Below, one piece after another: positions 40,701 to 52,059 of a stretch of 64,000 nt of DNA; position 1 is the stretch's first letter; each line of letters begins with the position of its first letter. The position numbers and the translations under genes are program-made. Location: contig NC_079883.1 in the NCBI RefSeq assembly GCF_029227915.1, positions 27,652,001-27,716,000 of the forward strand, read 5' to 3'. The notes beneath the pieces were generated by a model. It did not search any database and was not told the origin of the DNA. It was given only the letters and a program-made list of their open reading frames with translations. The stretch comes from Hydractinia symbiolongicarpus (Eukaryota; Cnidaria; Hydrozoa; Anthoathecata; Hydractiniidae).

Positions 40701-42086
40701 GTTAAAAAGTTTTAATTTTAATTGACTAAAGCTATCTGACATGTGAAAATCTCCAGCAAGAACACCTAGAAAATGCAAACAATGTCCTCTAAGAATCATG
40801 GATGTACCTGACCATTTGATAGCTCAGGATATGTGCGGGTTTGCTGTTATGGAAGACCCTATGTTGCTCGAGTATCTCCCTGACCATCTGAAGACCCAGT
40901 TAATGTGTATCTTCACTGTTAAATGAAACCCTATGATGCCCGAGTATGTGCTAGACTGATTTAAAACCCAAGCTATGTGCCTTCGGGCTGCAGGGATCAA
41001 CCATTGATTGGTCGGTGATGTCCCCGACTATCTGGGAACTTAAGAGATGTGCAACGAGGTTATTGAGCAGGATTCCTGCCTCCTTCAGTATTTTCCTTAT
41101 AAATTTAAGACCAAGAACCTGTGTGATTTTGCTTTAGCAAGGATTCGGACATGTTTCAGTATAACCCCGACCACGTTCCCAGGGTCTTGTGGCCCCTGAG
41201 CCGTTAGTACGGAGTATCCGCTGTCAACTTTATTAATAAGGCAGAATGCCCTGGTTGACCTTAGATACTTTCAAAGTTGAATGAGCGTAATTATCGGTGG
41301 TCTAAACACTGGGTTAATGAGTATGGGGTTCGTAAGACGCAGAAAGCTCAAATAAAAGTCCAGCTAGCACCAATTACATGGCATCCCGATAAGGTCATCG
41401 ATTAAAGTATCTCGAAAAGCTGTGGTGATAGAATAACGTGATGTTCCATTTTTGCAACTACTGTGAACGCCTCCTAGATTCTATCGATTGATCCGCGTGT
41501 GTTCGATAAATTGCTATTTCGGACCTGCTAACACGCACGCAACTGATATATTGAAGATTACGAAGGGACTGAGTAAACATTCCATGGGCTTGCTGATCCA
41601 TAGTGAACAATGAAAGAAAAAAGTGTAATATCCAGTTCGTTGATGTTAGTTGAGCTTTAGAAATTATAAAAAAAGATGTCTATTAAATTCTGAAATGAAA
41701 CCGTAACAATAAGTAACTACAGTGATGTCATTGAACACAATACTGACAATGTGAACATCGACAACTTAGTGCTACGTGAAACCCTACATGAGATTTATAA
41801 AGAAGCTTAGTAAAATATCGAAGCGTGTAGTGAATGACGAAGACCTTCCAGTCGATTTTCCTGGTTTTGTGGGGCTGTGCCCATAACTCCACAAAATTTA
41901 CGTTTTTTTTCACCATTAAGGCATGTACTCGAGAAAGTTCTCTAAATAGTATTTGCACATTATCCAGCACTTTTTCTTACCTTCCTGTCTTCCTTTCGGC
42001 ATTCGTTTTTCACATTCTTTATTATTGAGATGGTTTACGATTTGCTTGACTCTCTGTCTAATCTGTTCCTCAGATCAAATTTGTAG

Positions 42087-42329
42087 TCACATAACACTAT
42101 TCTTTATAGCCTTAGAAATGAGGTCCACTATGAAGTTTATTTTTGCGAGTAATCTGATACTTAAATGTTTATCTGCCCATAGCCTTAGTCTTCTAGAGGC
42201 TTTCTTCAACTCTGCTTGATCAAGACTTTTTGCTAGTGCAACATTTAGCAGAGCACACCAAGTTGTGTTCCTAGACCTGTTGCGACAATTCCGCACCCAC
42301 CGGCAATGATGGTTACGACAAGTAACCAA
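42087..42329 (-). pseudogene. Unrecognised coding remnant within the Polinton-like block
   Basis: An 80-codon frame whose latter half is rich in Leu, Lys and Arg (SLDQAELKKASRRLRLWADK) and looks like real helical protein sequence rather than noise. I do not recognise the family. It has the same orientation as the decayed gene at 43000-44280. Confidence 0.3.
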
Positions 42330-42999
42330 TGATTGCTCTACTTGACAGCTGTCTTTCTTAACTTTTTTGCGAGCCCATCACGTTCCTTATTCTCCTTACG
42401 GGGGTCCGTTTGAACTCTTTAAACTAGTCTGTATACCTGACTATCTTCCTCCGATGCACTCTTTGGTACTGTTTGATATACCAAGTGGATAAATTTTGGC
42501 GATTATTAAATTTGGCTAATTTGGCAAATTTTGGCAAATTTCGGCACTGCCCAAGATAGTCAACGAAAACAGTAGGTTAAGATATATCATCTATCCGTAG
42601 TTGTTTACTCATTACTACTTTTCATTTGGTGAAGAAACATGAACATTTACTCGTGTAAGGGTGGAGTATGTGAAGTATGCACCAAATCATGGTAGCTATC
42701 TAAAAAGATACAAGGCTACTGATCTAATCATTCAGCGGATCAGAAACGTATGTATTCCAGATTAATTTCAGGAATATGTACTACGGTTTTCATAGAGGTA
42801 GTGCATCGCTAGTCAGTACATCCACCCGCTTAGCCTCTGGTCTACACAACTGAACTTTGAGCTGCACTGTGCGACAACGGTATGCGGAATCTCCATGTAA
42901 CACCTGGTAGCGCAGTCTGCGACTGTGATAGTGACCAGCGACATACTTCGGGCTGTGTATACTTTTCACATCTACTTCCAGATCCGTCGTCCTTTATCA

Positions 43000-44280
43000 C
43001 AACTCAATCCATTACTACCTAGCTCGGAACGATTTTTACGCCTTATCAATCCCTTCAATGAGCGGAACCACAACATCTAGGCTGTCTTTACTAGTTCGCA
43101 GTCCCGTCGAGCAGAACATCCGGGCGCACAGCCTAGCTAACTTTACGATGGTTCTTGGTCGGAATGGATTTTAGAAACAAGTCAGGGACTTACTCGCATG
43201 GGCATTAAAAGGTTGTTGCATAGTGGTAGATTTTACACCTACTTGATCCTTCAGAATCAGACAAATGCAAGATCTGGCACCCAACTGTTTGCGAACAAAG
43301 CCTTTTCACCGCTGACTTTTCCTCCTCCTTCACCTTTTGTAAAACCTCTCTCAGTCACTGCCAGATGGTTGAGATCAACATCCAAAAGGCTGTAACAATT
43401 GACGCAATGGCTAACCCCTGCTCCTGTAATCGAATCTTAAGCCTTTCAGTAAGGGTTTTATCACCTTCCACCACCTTGATTAGCGTCTCTTTAACGGCTG
43501 TGAGTTGGCTGTGTGTTCGGTTTAATAACAATCCATGTGCCATCAGTGCTGCTTTGCGTTCATCGGCCTTGGCGATGTTTCGTTCTAAATTTCTTGCTGC
43601 TCGGAAGGCTGACTCTTTTCTGCCTCTAGTGTCCTTACCTTCTCTTCAACCTCCCAATCTTACTATTGTACAAGATCATATTGCCCTTTATGTGTATAAA
43701 GTTACCGCGCAGGGTTTGGTAGTTGGATGTTTGAGCCCTCTTGTTCTCGCTCTGTAAAGGCTTTGTTGAAGGAAGTCTCTGAGGGAAGGTTCTCCGTGTC
43801 ATCACTTTCTTTAGAAGCGGAATAATTTTTATCAATCAGCACTGTCCTGAAATCCTTGAGTTTGTCTCTGTACTATAGCTTTAACCTTACTCGGAGTAGA
43901 GTAGTCTGTGAATCTTATGATCTGTGGGTATCTTTGTGGTACTAATTGATCGCAGTTCACTAGTCCTTTAGGCAATGTCTACACCCTCATAGAGAAACTG
44001 GTTCCCTCGCAGCTAAAAGTCGTCATAGTGCTTTGCATTTAGGAGCTCCAGCCTTTCCTCGATATGTAGGTAGTCGATCTTTAACCTCCTTAGTGTCTTC
44101 CGAGGGGTGGTTCCTTACTACATACTCCCGAGTACGCTGTTTTTCTGGAGTTCTATTAGAGCTGGTATCAGGCCTACTGAACTCCTCATCTGGCTGCTCT
44201 ATATGTGGTGTTCTCTCTTCTGATGTGAAGTCACCAGGCTCATAAGCTGCATTAATTGGCATTTTTTGTATCGTTTTCAC
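43000..44280 (-). pseudogene. Decayed minus-strand gene of the Polinton-like element
   Basis: It starts divergently from the capsid-like gene. The N-terminal frame (44280-44023) is polar and Glu/Thr-rich. A second open frame (43543-43355) has a coiled-coil-like stretch (KVVEGDKTLTERLKIRLQEQ) running into a hydrophobic, membrane-like segment. Between them frames shift and stops occur (for example around 43640-43835). I think this is a coiled-coil/membrane protein often carried by cnidarian Polinton-like elements, but that is recollection of the family, not a search. Not functional as it stands. Confidence 0.4.
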
Positions 44281-44399
44281 CCCCTATAATAAACGTGAGC
44301 AATAATATATTCGAAAAAACCATAATCACGAACCATGATCTCCTTATTAGGAGATAAAGACTATAATGGTAATAAAAATAGGAGACAACAGGTCAGGGT

Positions 44400-45229
44400 G
44401 AGTCCCGTCCCCTTTACCATTAACCAGATGAAGACTTGTACGCACGTAGACGTCATACCTTCTGCCAGTCTCACGCTCCTTTTTAAACATTAAGCTGACA
44501 GACACTAACACCAAGCGTACCATTGTGAAAAACATTGGTAAGGCGTTTGTAAAGACTCTGTAGATAACACTCAATGATAACGAGGTGAATGGAATGGTCG
44601 ATTACAACATCATAGCCACATACTGGTACTGCTAAACCCGCTGACGCTACCTATAAGATCACTAACATAGCATTGGATATAAGGTGAACTATGATGGTCT
44701 TGCGAATGCAATGGTATCAAGGATATTAGGTTGGCCCTTTTTTTCGAGAGGGTACTCAGAAGCAAAGTCGTCACTATGAAGATGGAAGATACATCTTATA
44801 ACCTGAGGATTGGCACCCCCTACAAGAGTCTCAAGGGCGTTCTACTTCTGTTAATTGACCCTGCAAAGCACAAGCCAACTCAAGTTCAAGCAATTGCTAC
44901 TATAACCCTCATATTTAGAAAATTGCTATACTGTTGAAGGTGAGCACATCGAGCTATACACGCACGTGTTGTTTTCTAAAGATCACTATAAGCAGATACG
45001 ACGGTTCTTTGGCAGCAATGAATCAAAGGTGAACATTCTGAGTGTGAAAGCACCCTTAACAATATTTGAAGGAAACTTCAAAAATTCAACGACCGGGTCA
45101 CTGCAAATCACCAAGAAGGCAGACGATACGGAATACTAGCTGTTGTGTTTACCTGTTGTCCGACGCTTTACTCAACATTTTAGACGGCAGATTTCACAGT
45201 ATCGAATACTAAACCCTGGTTCCCGCGAT
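44400..45229 (+). pseudogene. Major-capsid-protein-like remnant (Polinton type), broken
   Basis: Double-jelly-roll capsid proteins are encoded by Polintons. Three open stretches in different frames follow the expected order: one around 44780-44880 (YKSLKGVLLLLIDP), one at about 44933-45139 (GEHIELYTHVLF early, TGSLQITKKAD near the end), and a C-terminal piece ending in LDGRFHSIEY and a stop near 45229. Frameshifts separate them, so no intact protein can be made. The upstream limit is uncertain because the first part is heavily degraded. Confidence 0.45.
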
Positions 45230-45650
45230 CCACATAGCTTACTGTGCGAAGCGTCCTCCAGTAAAGAGAAATTCTACAGCTAGATTTTGTAAAACAGCCT
45301 CATACGGCGATCTTTACCGGACAGACAAGTTGGGAGTAAGCAGAGAGCCTACTAGATTTGCTGAGGAACGAATTCAGACAACACTTTGACGATATTGTAA
45401 TTTTCTGCCTCACCCTACGCCGGAGCACTAAAAAGGACGACTACGTTTTTCCGGTGGACTATTGCTATTGACGTAGTATTATACCACTCTTCCCAAGAAC
45501 CTGCGAAGACAGAAAAAGCAGCTCCTCCTCTGGTACCCTCAGGAGAAGCAGGACATAAAGCTTTTCGATGAAGAGACGAACATAATCAATGACTGGGAGA
45601 AGATCAAGACCCAACTAAGGAAGTCGAAACATTATTGACTTTACATAAGG
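45230..45650 (+). pseudogene. Packaging-ATPase-like remnant (Polinton type), broken
   Basis: Directly downstream of the capsid-like remnant in the same orientation. The fragment LLRNEFRQHFDDIVIFC (about 45356-45408) has the hydrophobic beta-strand pattern that follows the P-loop in A32/FtsK-type packaging ATPases. A second piece near 45530-45640 (DIKLFDEETNIINDWEKIK) fits the C-terminal part. The P-loop itself is not readable, and stops and shifts interrupt every frame. Confidence 0.35.
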
Positions 45651-46191
45651 CTCGAGCATCCATGAAGCTATAAAGTGCTACGCTAGCGCTAAACAATAAA
45701 CCGTGATAAGAGAATTTATTTGTTTGGGTTGCTCGTGGAGATAACTGATCGACGGTAAAGGAGGGGTGATTTACGAACCGTACATAAGCTATAATTCCTC
45801 TCTAGGGTTTGTGCATGATGTAATCACCAAGAAACTGTCCTCATCATGGACGACAACACATTGCCACAACGCCAGCTTGGTCTATGAGGCTTGTCAAGAG
45901 GCGCATAAAACTGGTGGTCTGCATTCTTGTAGAGTGTGCTGACAAGGCGTGTTCTTTGCGCCAGGCCTTGGACCGTCAAGTAGCTTGTAGGAGGTGGCAA
46001 TGTTCGACTCTGCCAAATGAATCGCCACCTGCATAACGTAAGAGTACTACACCATTTAAGTAAAGTCTGAGAACTTACTTACAAAATAAGTGTGCGCTTA
46101 GCTAGCCCTGTGCTAGCATCGCGAGGTTGTCTTCCACCGATTTTGGACAGCTCGGTAATAAAAGCTTCAGCATCTATGCAGGCTCTGTTAC

Positions 46192-46860
46192 TTGTGCTTC
46201 GTGTTGGTCCATCATAGACTCGAGCTTCCTTATCATGTCTTCCACGTTAGCCTTATATTGACACATGCTAATCTTTTGTATAGCCTCTTTGATGGTGGGC
46301 TTTGGTTTATGTCTTATCAACTTTGGCTTCGGTATATACCAAGGTTAAACCGTACTCTACAATATGTATCAGTGGACCCAATTGTTGATCATTTAGAGTT
46401 AGGTAAGTTTGAAACTTCCATATTAAAGATGTTATTAAAGATGTGTATGCTTCGTTGTTGCTGATGTATGGAGATTTTGGATATAATCGGAAAGCTTAGG
46501 TACAAGCAACAAAACAACTTCTCTCAGGTAAGTATGAGATGCAATTAGATGACGCTACAACTGGGTTGGAAGAGGTGGTTAGATCTGAGTACCTTCACCA
46601 AAACACTGTTTTACCGACAGAACCCAGTCTTTATTGCTTCCTCACAAGAAAGAAAGCAGACCCACGGATATCAAATATTCAAGATTGGGTATTTAAAAGT
46701 GTACTACCGACGGAGGTGCTCTTTTATAGTTTTGTCTCACATATTTTTCCAGATAATCCTTCAAGCATATATCGTTTTTCCAGGACATCGTCACTTCTTA
46801 TCGTTTATTATTATACTCACATATAAAAATATCCATAGTAGAGGCAGAGTGTACAGTTAG
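46192..46860 (+). other. Possible further coding remnants of the Polinton-like block
   Basis: Overlapping frames at 46192-46464 and 46539-46826 have more balanced composition than the spacer but no motif I recognise. They may be decayed C-terminal parts of neighbouring element genes. Confidence 0.2.
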
Positions 46861-46968
46861 CTAGCTAACTTGACGTTATTTTATTTCATGAAGGAAGAAA
46901 AAAGGGGGTCAACATATAGAATATGCTTACTATTTTCAGTAAAAACAACACAATAAAAAATTACTACT

Positions 46969-47462
46969 CCCCCCCCCCCCCCCTACCCAGTGTTTATTTA
47001 TTCTTATTTATACCACGAGGTCAGCTGGTGTGAAAAACCGAAACCACGAGGACAGCTGGAAATGGTCATGAAAAAAAATTGCTATTGTGAAAAATTTGAC
47101 GGTAGCGAAAAAAATCATTTCAAATTTTGTTTTTACTTTGAAATCAAATTTGACGGTACCGAAAAAAATTGTGACACTAATCAGCCACGATATTGCCTGA
47201 CAAATGTCATCAGTTGCGTTATAGAATATATTTCACTTTACATTTTTCCTTCTCTAATTCATTTTATGCGTTGACACTCCTCGGCCACCATAGAGGGGGG
47301 TGGGGTTGTTGAAGAAATTGTACTCAAAAGCTCAATGCAGAAAAAATCGAAAGGCATACAGTGGGTGGAAGAAGAATATGGTAAAAATCAACGACTAGAA
47401 AAAACGGCAGAGTAAAGAAAATTTTAAAAAGTGAGAATTTAACAAAAGAGGAAAGTAATATA
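46969..47462. other. Poly-C tract and gene-free spacer
   Basis: A run of about 14 C bases starts near 46970. The frame at 46990-47271 includes a duplicated CGAGGTCAGCTGG/CGAGGACAGCTGG phrase and repeated ATTTGACGGTA phrases, so it is repeat-derived rather than a gene. Confidence 0.35.
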
Positions 47463-47989
47463 CAGTAGACGTCCGTTAATTCGAACACACAAAGGACTAA
47501 ATTATTTGTTCGAATTAACGAATGTTCGGATTATCAGAAGTTCAGAAAAACAAGAATTTTAATAAACGTTTAAAGGTTTTATGCTAATATAACTTTATTA
47601 CAACTTTACTACAACTTTTTATAAAAATCTTTTAACGTTGTTTGCTTGGCGATGGGCAAGGCCTCCAAATTCAATGTAAACTTCATTTTATTGGAAATGC
47701 CTATTTAATTGATAAATTGAAAGAAATTTTGCCACTATGAATAAAAATGATAACTTTTTTTTTTTATTTTTTCCATAAAATTTTGTTTGTCGATACACAA
47801 AATTTCAAATTAACGAGCATAATACACAGCCTTGGGACTAAAAAATTGTTCGAATTAGCGAAATGTTTGAACTAGCGAAGTTCGAATTAAGCAAGACTTT
47901 ATTAAACCAAACTCAAGGGACTTGGAAATTTGTTCGAAATAACGGAAACTTCGAATTAAGCGGCATTCGAATTTAACGGACGTCTACTG
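47463..47989. mobile_element. pogo/Tigger-like MITE (TA target site)
   Basis: The inverted ends CAGTAGACGTCCGTTAA match at both sides (right end read in reverse complement) and continue into TTCGAA. TA flanks both ends (47461-47462 and 47990-47991). Internal TTCGAATTAACG phrases are sub-terminal repeats. CAGTAGAC..TTCGAA ends with a TA duplication are typical of pogo/Tigger relatives of Tc1/mariner. No transposase is present. Confidence 0.7.
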
Positions 47990-47991
47990 TA

Positions 47992-48984
47992 GTCTGCAAT
48001 TTCTCAAGTCAAGAATTAACCATGGGAAAAATTTAAGTCGCGCAACCGTAGGTCGTTTACCGGTGTTTTTACTTCTCGCCTGGCCAATCATTTACCAACC
48101 CGTTGTTGTCTTGTGCAAGGTTTTTACAATGTCTTATTATTTTGAACTATATTCTCTTCGATATAATGCAATTAAACCGGTAAAAGTAGTCTTTATTACA
48201 CCAATACTACATATTAGTAAAAAAACATTTTTTTAGTATTTGTGAGCTTGTAGAATACGTATTTAATCCTATTTAAAAACTAATTTTCATAAGACAGTGG
48301 AAACCAGCCTTAACGGCTGGACTTGATCATTCGATCTTTATTTTCTCCGAAGCATCGAGAGAAATCGAAAACAAACAAAATGGCGTCTTTTAAAATTGGC
48401 CGATATCTAGAAAATATATTTGACACTAACCCACCAACACTCTTTGTTAATATGTTATATTTGTTCAACTATTTATTTGCTGTGCAATATTTATTCATTC
48501 TTTTAGTTAGTTATTTATTTACTATATAACGTAGCTTTTATTTCTTCTATACCTGAAAATCAAGATAGCTAACTAGCTAGAATTAATGCTTTTTATTTAA
48601 ATATTTACACGTGGGCCAAGAGAAAGAGCATCTAAGAAATTAAAAATTTAGAAAAAATCCTGTAGAATATTGTCTGCTGCTAGAGAAATTGTCAACGGTT
48701 AGCTAACTAAGCAGGGTGACACTAGGAAGATTAAGCTAGCTATAGTTTGTGCGTTTTTTCCTGTAAGTAAAAAATAAAATATAAACAACCGACTATTATT
48801 TTTACTAAATCGACTGAAAGTCTTGCTGTATAACAGTTTAGCTGGCGTAATTTTGAACATTTATAATAATCATAACGAAGAAGGGTGTTACAACAATAAT
48901 AATCTGTTTTGTTTTTCACCTGTATTAAAACTATTTTAGCAAAAGTATGGCTAATTTTTGTTATAAACAGCTAGGGAAATACTC
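47992..48984. other. Gene-free spacer
   Basis: AT-rich sequence. The 68-codon frame at 48323 ends in a Leu/Phe/Tyr-rich stretch without family resemblance. No exon structure was seen. Confidence 0.3.
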
Positions 48985-49545
48985 TGTACAGCTTAATTTG
49001 GATGTCAGCCTAATTAGGATGTTTGATACAGTCTAATTAGGAGCTTAACAGCTTAGTTAAGATGTACAAAACTTTGATTGTCAAAAACACACATTTAACT
49101 GAATTTTACCATCTATTTAACTGAGTAAATCCAACATTTACGCGCACATAAGCATCTCCAATACCTTAGTGTTTTCGTAGCACCCTGGAGATCCTCTAAA
49201 TTTGAAGTTTTAAAAAAAGCTGATTAAATAGGCTGTATCACGTGACGTGGCATACTAACTAGGATGCAGTACAGCTTAAATAAACTATTGGGGTACAATG
49301 AACTATTGTTTCTATTCCATATCTTTTGAACCTGGGGTGCTGGAAATACCATTATTTTTTTATAATGTAGTGGTCAAACTGATAATGAAAGAGCTGCAGT
49401 GGTGATTCTGCTAAAAATTACATTTTTCGAGAAATCGAGGAAAAACCTTTTTCTACTTCCTAATTTAGATGCATGTCGCCTAATTAACCTGTATCATACA
49501 GCTTATTTAGGAGATCTCCAAATTAAGCTATACAGCTTAATTAAG
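48985..49545. repeat. Imperfect inverted repeat region (ACAGCTTAATT motif)
   Basis: The left side (48985-49070) has TACAGCTTAATTTGGATG and CCTAATTAGGA phrases. The right side (49465-49545) has their imperfect reverse complements plus direct copies (ACAGCTTATTTAGGAGAT, ACAGCTTAATTAAGAGGA). It looks like the ends of an old MITE, though no clean target duplication was found. Confidence 0.35.
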
Positions 49546-49819
49546 AGGATTTCCTTGACTGATAAATCACATAAAATTTAAACATTACTTTTAACCACGT
49601 AACTATTTTTGTGATTACGAAATTAGTGTATTTCGGTCTTCGAATTTCAGATATATTTGCTTCTGCAAATAATTGCCGAAGTAACTTCTCCATTTTTCAA
49701 AATCACTTCAGCAGTCCTTTGGCAGAAAAAATGCCAAAGACAATGGTCAAAAGCACTGAAAACCTTCGGCAATTGCCTCGGCAGACTTAGGCACCAGTTC
49801 ACACTTTCGCTCTGGTAAT

Positions 49820-50650
49820 TTAGAAGATCGAAAGTGATGAGAAGACTCTAGGAATTGTCTGTTGTGGGATATGTGAGGGTACATAAGTTGTTGATATATC
49901 TAGGAAGCAGTGGTGTGATATTGATCTGAGCATAGGTATAAATGAGATATCATGAATCATGTTGGTTTTGTTGGTGAATACAAGGTCAAGTGTGTTTCCA
50001 GCTATGTGTGTAGGTTTGCGGTTGATTTGGGTGAGACTGAGTTCAAGTAGTAGGTTGTTTGTGATGGTGATCATTTCTTTTTCACCTCTGCTACTATTTT
50101 GGTTTGGGGTGCAATCGGGCCAGTTGGTGTGAGGTAGGTTGAAGTCACCCATTATGAATATGTCTGGAGATAGGGAGATGTTCAGTATTTGATGTAGCTC
50201 ATTTATTGCTTGTAAGTAGTTTTCTGATGTTGATCTGTTGTTTTGGTGGTCATCTGGTTGGCGGTATATAGTAGCTAGGGCTAAGTTCTCATGCTCTGAG
50301 AAGATGACGATGATCTGTATTGCATTGTCTCAGTAGTTTAGGACTGGTTTGAAGGTGGCTGCTAGGTCATTTCGAACATACATGGCTACACTACCTGATT
50401 ACCGTCCATGTTGGGATGTCTTTCTACGAGTGCTATCTGTTCGAAAGATTTTGTAACCGTTTATGTGTAGTTTGGCATCTGTATGGTTGAGTAAGCAGGT
50501 TTCTGTAAGACCAATAAAGAGTTGCTTCTTGGTATGAATTATGTCAGAGATATATGAAACTTTAGATTGAACAGTTTTTAGTTTCAGTCCTTGTATGTTA
50601 ATATATGAGAAGGAGTTCAGTACCTCTTTGGGATCTGGTTGTTTGTTATT
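49820..50650 (-). pseudogene. AP-endonuclease domain of non-LTR ORF2, 3'-truncated
   Basis: FSYINIQGLKLKT gives the N-terminal Asn motif, FIGLTETCL the catalytic Glu, YIRN/YVRN-like text follows, then MGDFNLPHTNW gives the GDFN motif and TLDLVFTN the later Asp region. Stops interrupt near 50400 and 50330. The reverse transcriptase that should follow is absent; AT-rich unrelated DNA begins at about 49800. Confidence 0.65.
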
Positions 50651-50954
50651 TGTTGATGTGGAAGTGATATGAGGTGGGTTAGCGGTTTTGCTGGTTGACA
50701 GAAGGGAAAGATGTGTTGATTGAGCATTGGTGCTTGATTTTGGTTTGGGTGAGGATTGTAGGTCTGTTGGGTATTCATGGCTTTGTTTTTGGTATGCATT
50801 GTCACAAGAAGCCTTTATTCCATGTGGTGGATGTATTCTAAAAAATCTGTGTTTGTGGTTTGAGGCAGCATTTGTTCTTGGTTGGGTGGGCTGATCACGG
50901 TACTCATTAATGGTCTGATTCTTTTTGTTGCTTTTATATGGCTTTTGTTGCATT

Positions 50955-52059
50955 TTAGCTTGTAACACTCTCTCTTTGTGAATGATGTTGAGCCGAATAA
51001 TGGGTGGGAGGAGGTACATTTATTGCCAAGAGTGCATCCGTTTTTTGCTTTGGTCCATGAGTTAAAAAGGGCTTACATGGTGGTGGGTGCAAGAACTTGC
51101 ATTCTTTACCTTTGATTCTGTCAAATTTGCATTTTCCTTTAATGTAGAAAATGCATCTTGGTTTTGGTTTGTGACTATCTTCATGTGATTCAGAGCTCTC
51201 TGTTGACAATGGTTGGTTTTCCCTAATGTGGGTTTCTGGTTGTGTTTTTGGCAGGGTGATTTCATCTTCTTCGTCTTCATTGGACAGACTTGGTGCTGCC
51301 TGACTTTTCTGTTTCAGAAACGTTTCTGTTTCATGCTGACCTATATCATCTACTACTGTAACATGGGGTTCTGAAGAAGCTAGCTGTGAAAGATTTTGTT
51401 GACACTCTGTTGATGTTGATGTCCCAGGGGCTGATGAAAGGTTTTGTGTTTGATAGGTTGGGTTCGTTTCTTCTTGGGGAATAACTTCAAGCTCACAAGC
51501 TCCGCAGATATAGTAGATCCTGGGATGTTGTAAGGATTGTAGTTTGGAGTACCATCTGGAAAAAGATTAACAAAACACTCTTTGTGGACTTCTTGTCCAC
51601 ATACCTTACATGCAAGAAAGGTTTTGTCTGTCCGCCTTGTGCAATATTTTTCATTGCAAATTGACAGGTATCAGGGAATAGGTTTTGTATTCTGCAGATT
51701 AGATTGTGCAGTATCGCAGGCTTGTTGGATGTTTCAGATGGTTTTTTATTCAAATAGGTTAGTGTTTCTTTGAGGGTCTCTTTAAGACATTGGTTTAGGG
51801 ACTTCTTTATTTGTGAGGATGGTTTAAGTGGCTCATATAGTCTAATGCAGTCTCTTACAACATTGTTCTGGGTATTTGAACATAACTCTGCTATGATTGT
51901 TTGGCGCTTATTAATGTCATGCTGCTGGCAAGAATTGAGAGTTAAGGCTGGCTGGATCTGTGAGGAGCTCAGATTTGGTTTTGTTGGCATTTTTTTGGAA
52001 TAGTTGCCGAATGTCAGTACAACAAAATAAACAACAAATGCAGATACCTTATCAGCCAC
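50955..52059 (-). pseudogene. Non-LTR ORF1 with PHD-like and CCCH zinc fingers, broken
   Basis: A 188-codon frame (52059-51493) begins the protein. Near 51660-51540 a shifted frame restores a PHD-like Cys/His pattern (NEKYC..CKVCGQEVHKEC), and a third frame gives a final CxxC (YYICGAC), so at least two shifts exist. Further on (51175-51065), CIFYIKGKCKFDRIKGKECK then FLH forms a CCCH finger, usual for ORF1 of CR1/L2-like elements, where it would bind the element RNA. Polar, low-complexity linkers separate these modules. Confidence 0.6.

Larger units (their letters stand above)
40740..46900. mobile_element. Decayed Polinton/Maverick-like element
   Basis: By eye this block is richer in G+C than its surroundings, and its frames are broken by many stops and shifts. 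On + it carries remnants resembling a Polinton major capsid protein (about 44.7-45.2 kb) followed by packaging-ATPase-like fragments (about 45.3-45.7 kb). On - there is a divergent decayed gene (44280 to about 43000) and a further fragment at 42329-42087. I could not find long terminal inverted repeats, a PolB or a retroviral-type integrase, so the limits are guesses based on composition. The call rests on family resemblance of short fragments. Confidence 0.5.
49820..52059 (-). mobile_element. Non-LTR retrotransposon (CR1/L2-like), 5' half only
   Basis: Minus strand: an ORF1 with zinc-binding modules (52059 to about 51000), then an AP-type endonuclease (about 50650 to 49820). The sequence stops being recognisable before any reverse transcriptase. 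Both frames carry a few stops or shifts. Most non-LTR copies lose their 5' end; here the 3' half is the part missing. Confidence 0.7.

Noticed and set aside
43365-43757. A 130-codon plus-strand frame
   Set aside because: It is antisense to the minus-strand coding remnant at 43000-44280, which has the better protein pattern.
46990-47271. A 94-codon plus-strand frame
   Set aside because: It is built from two duplicated phrases next to a poly-C tract and has no recognisable domain.
48323-48529. A small membrane-protein-like frame starting at an ATGGCG or earlier ATG
   Set aside because: The hydrophobic end reflects T-rich DNA. There is no homology I recognise and no neighbouring exon.
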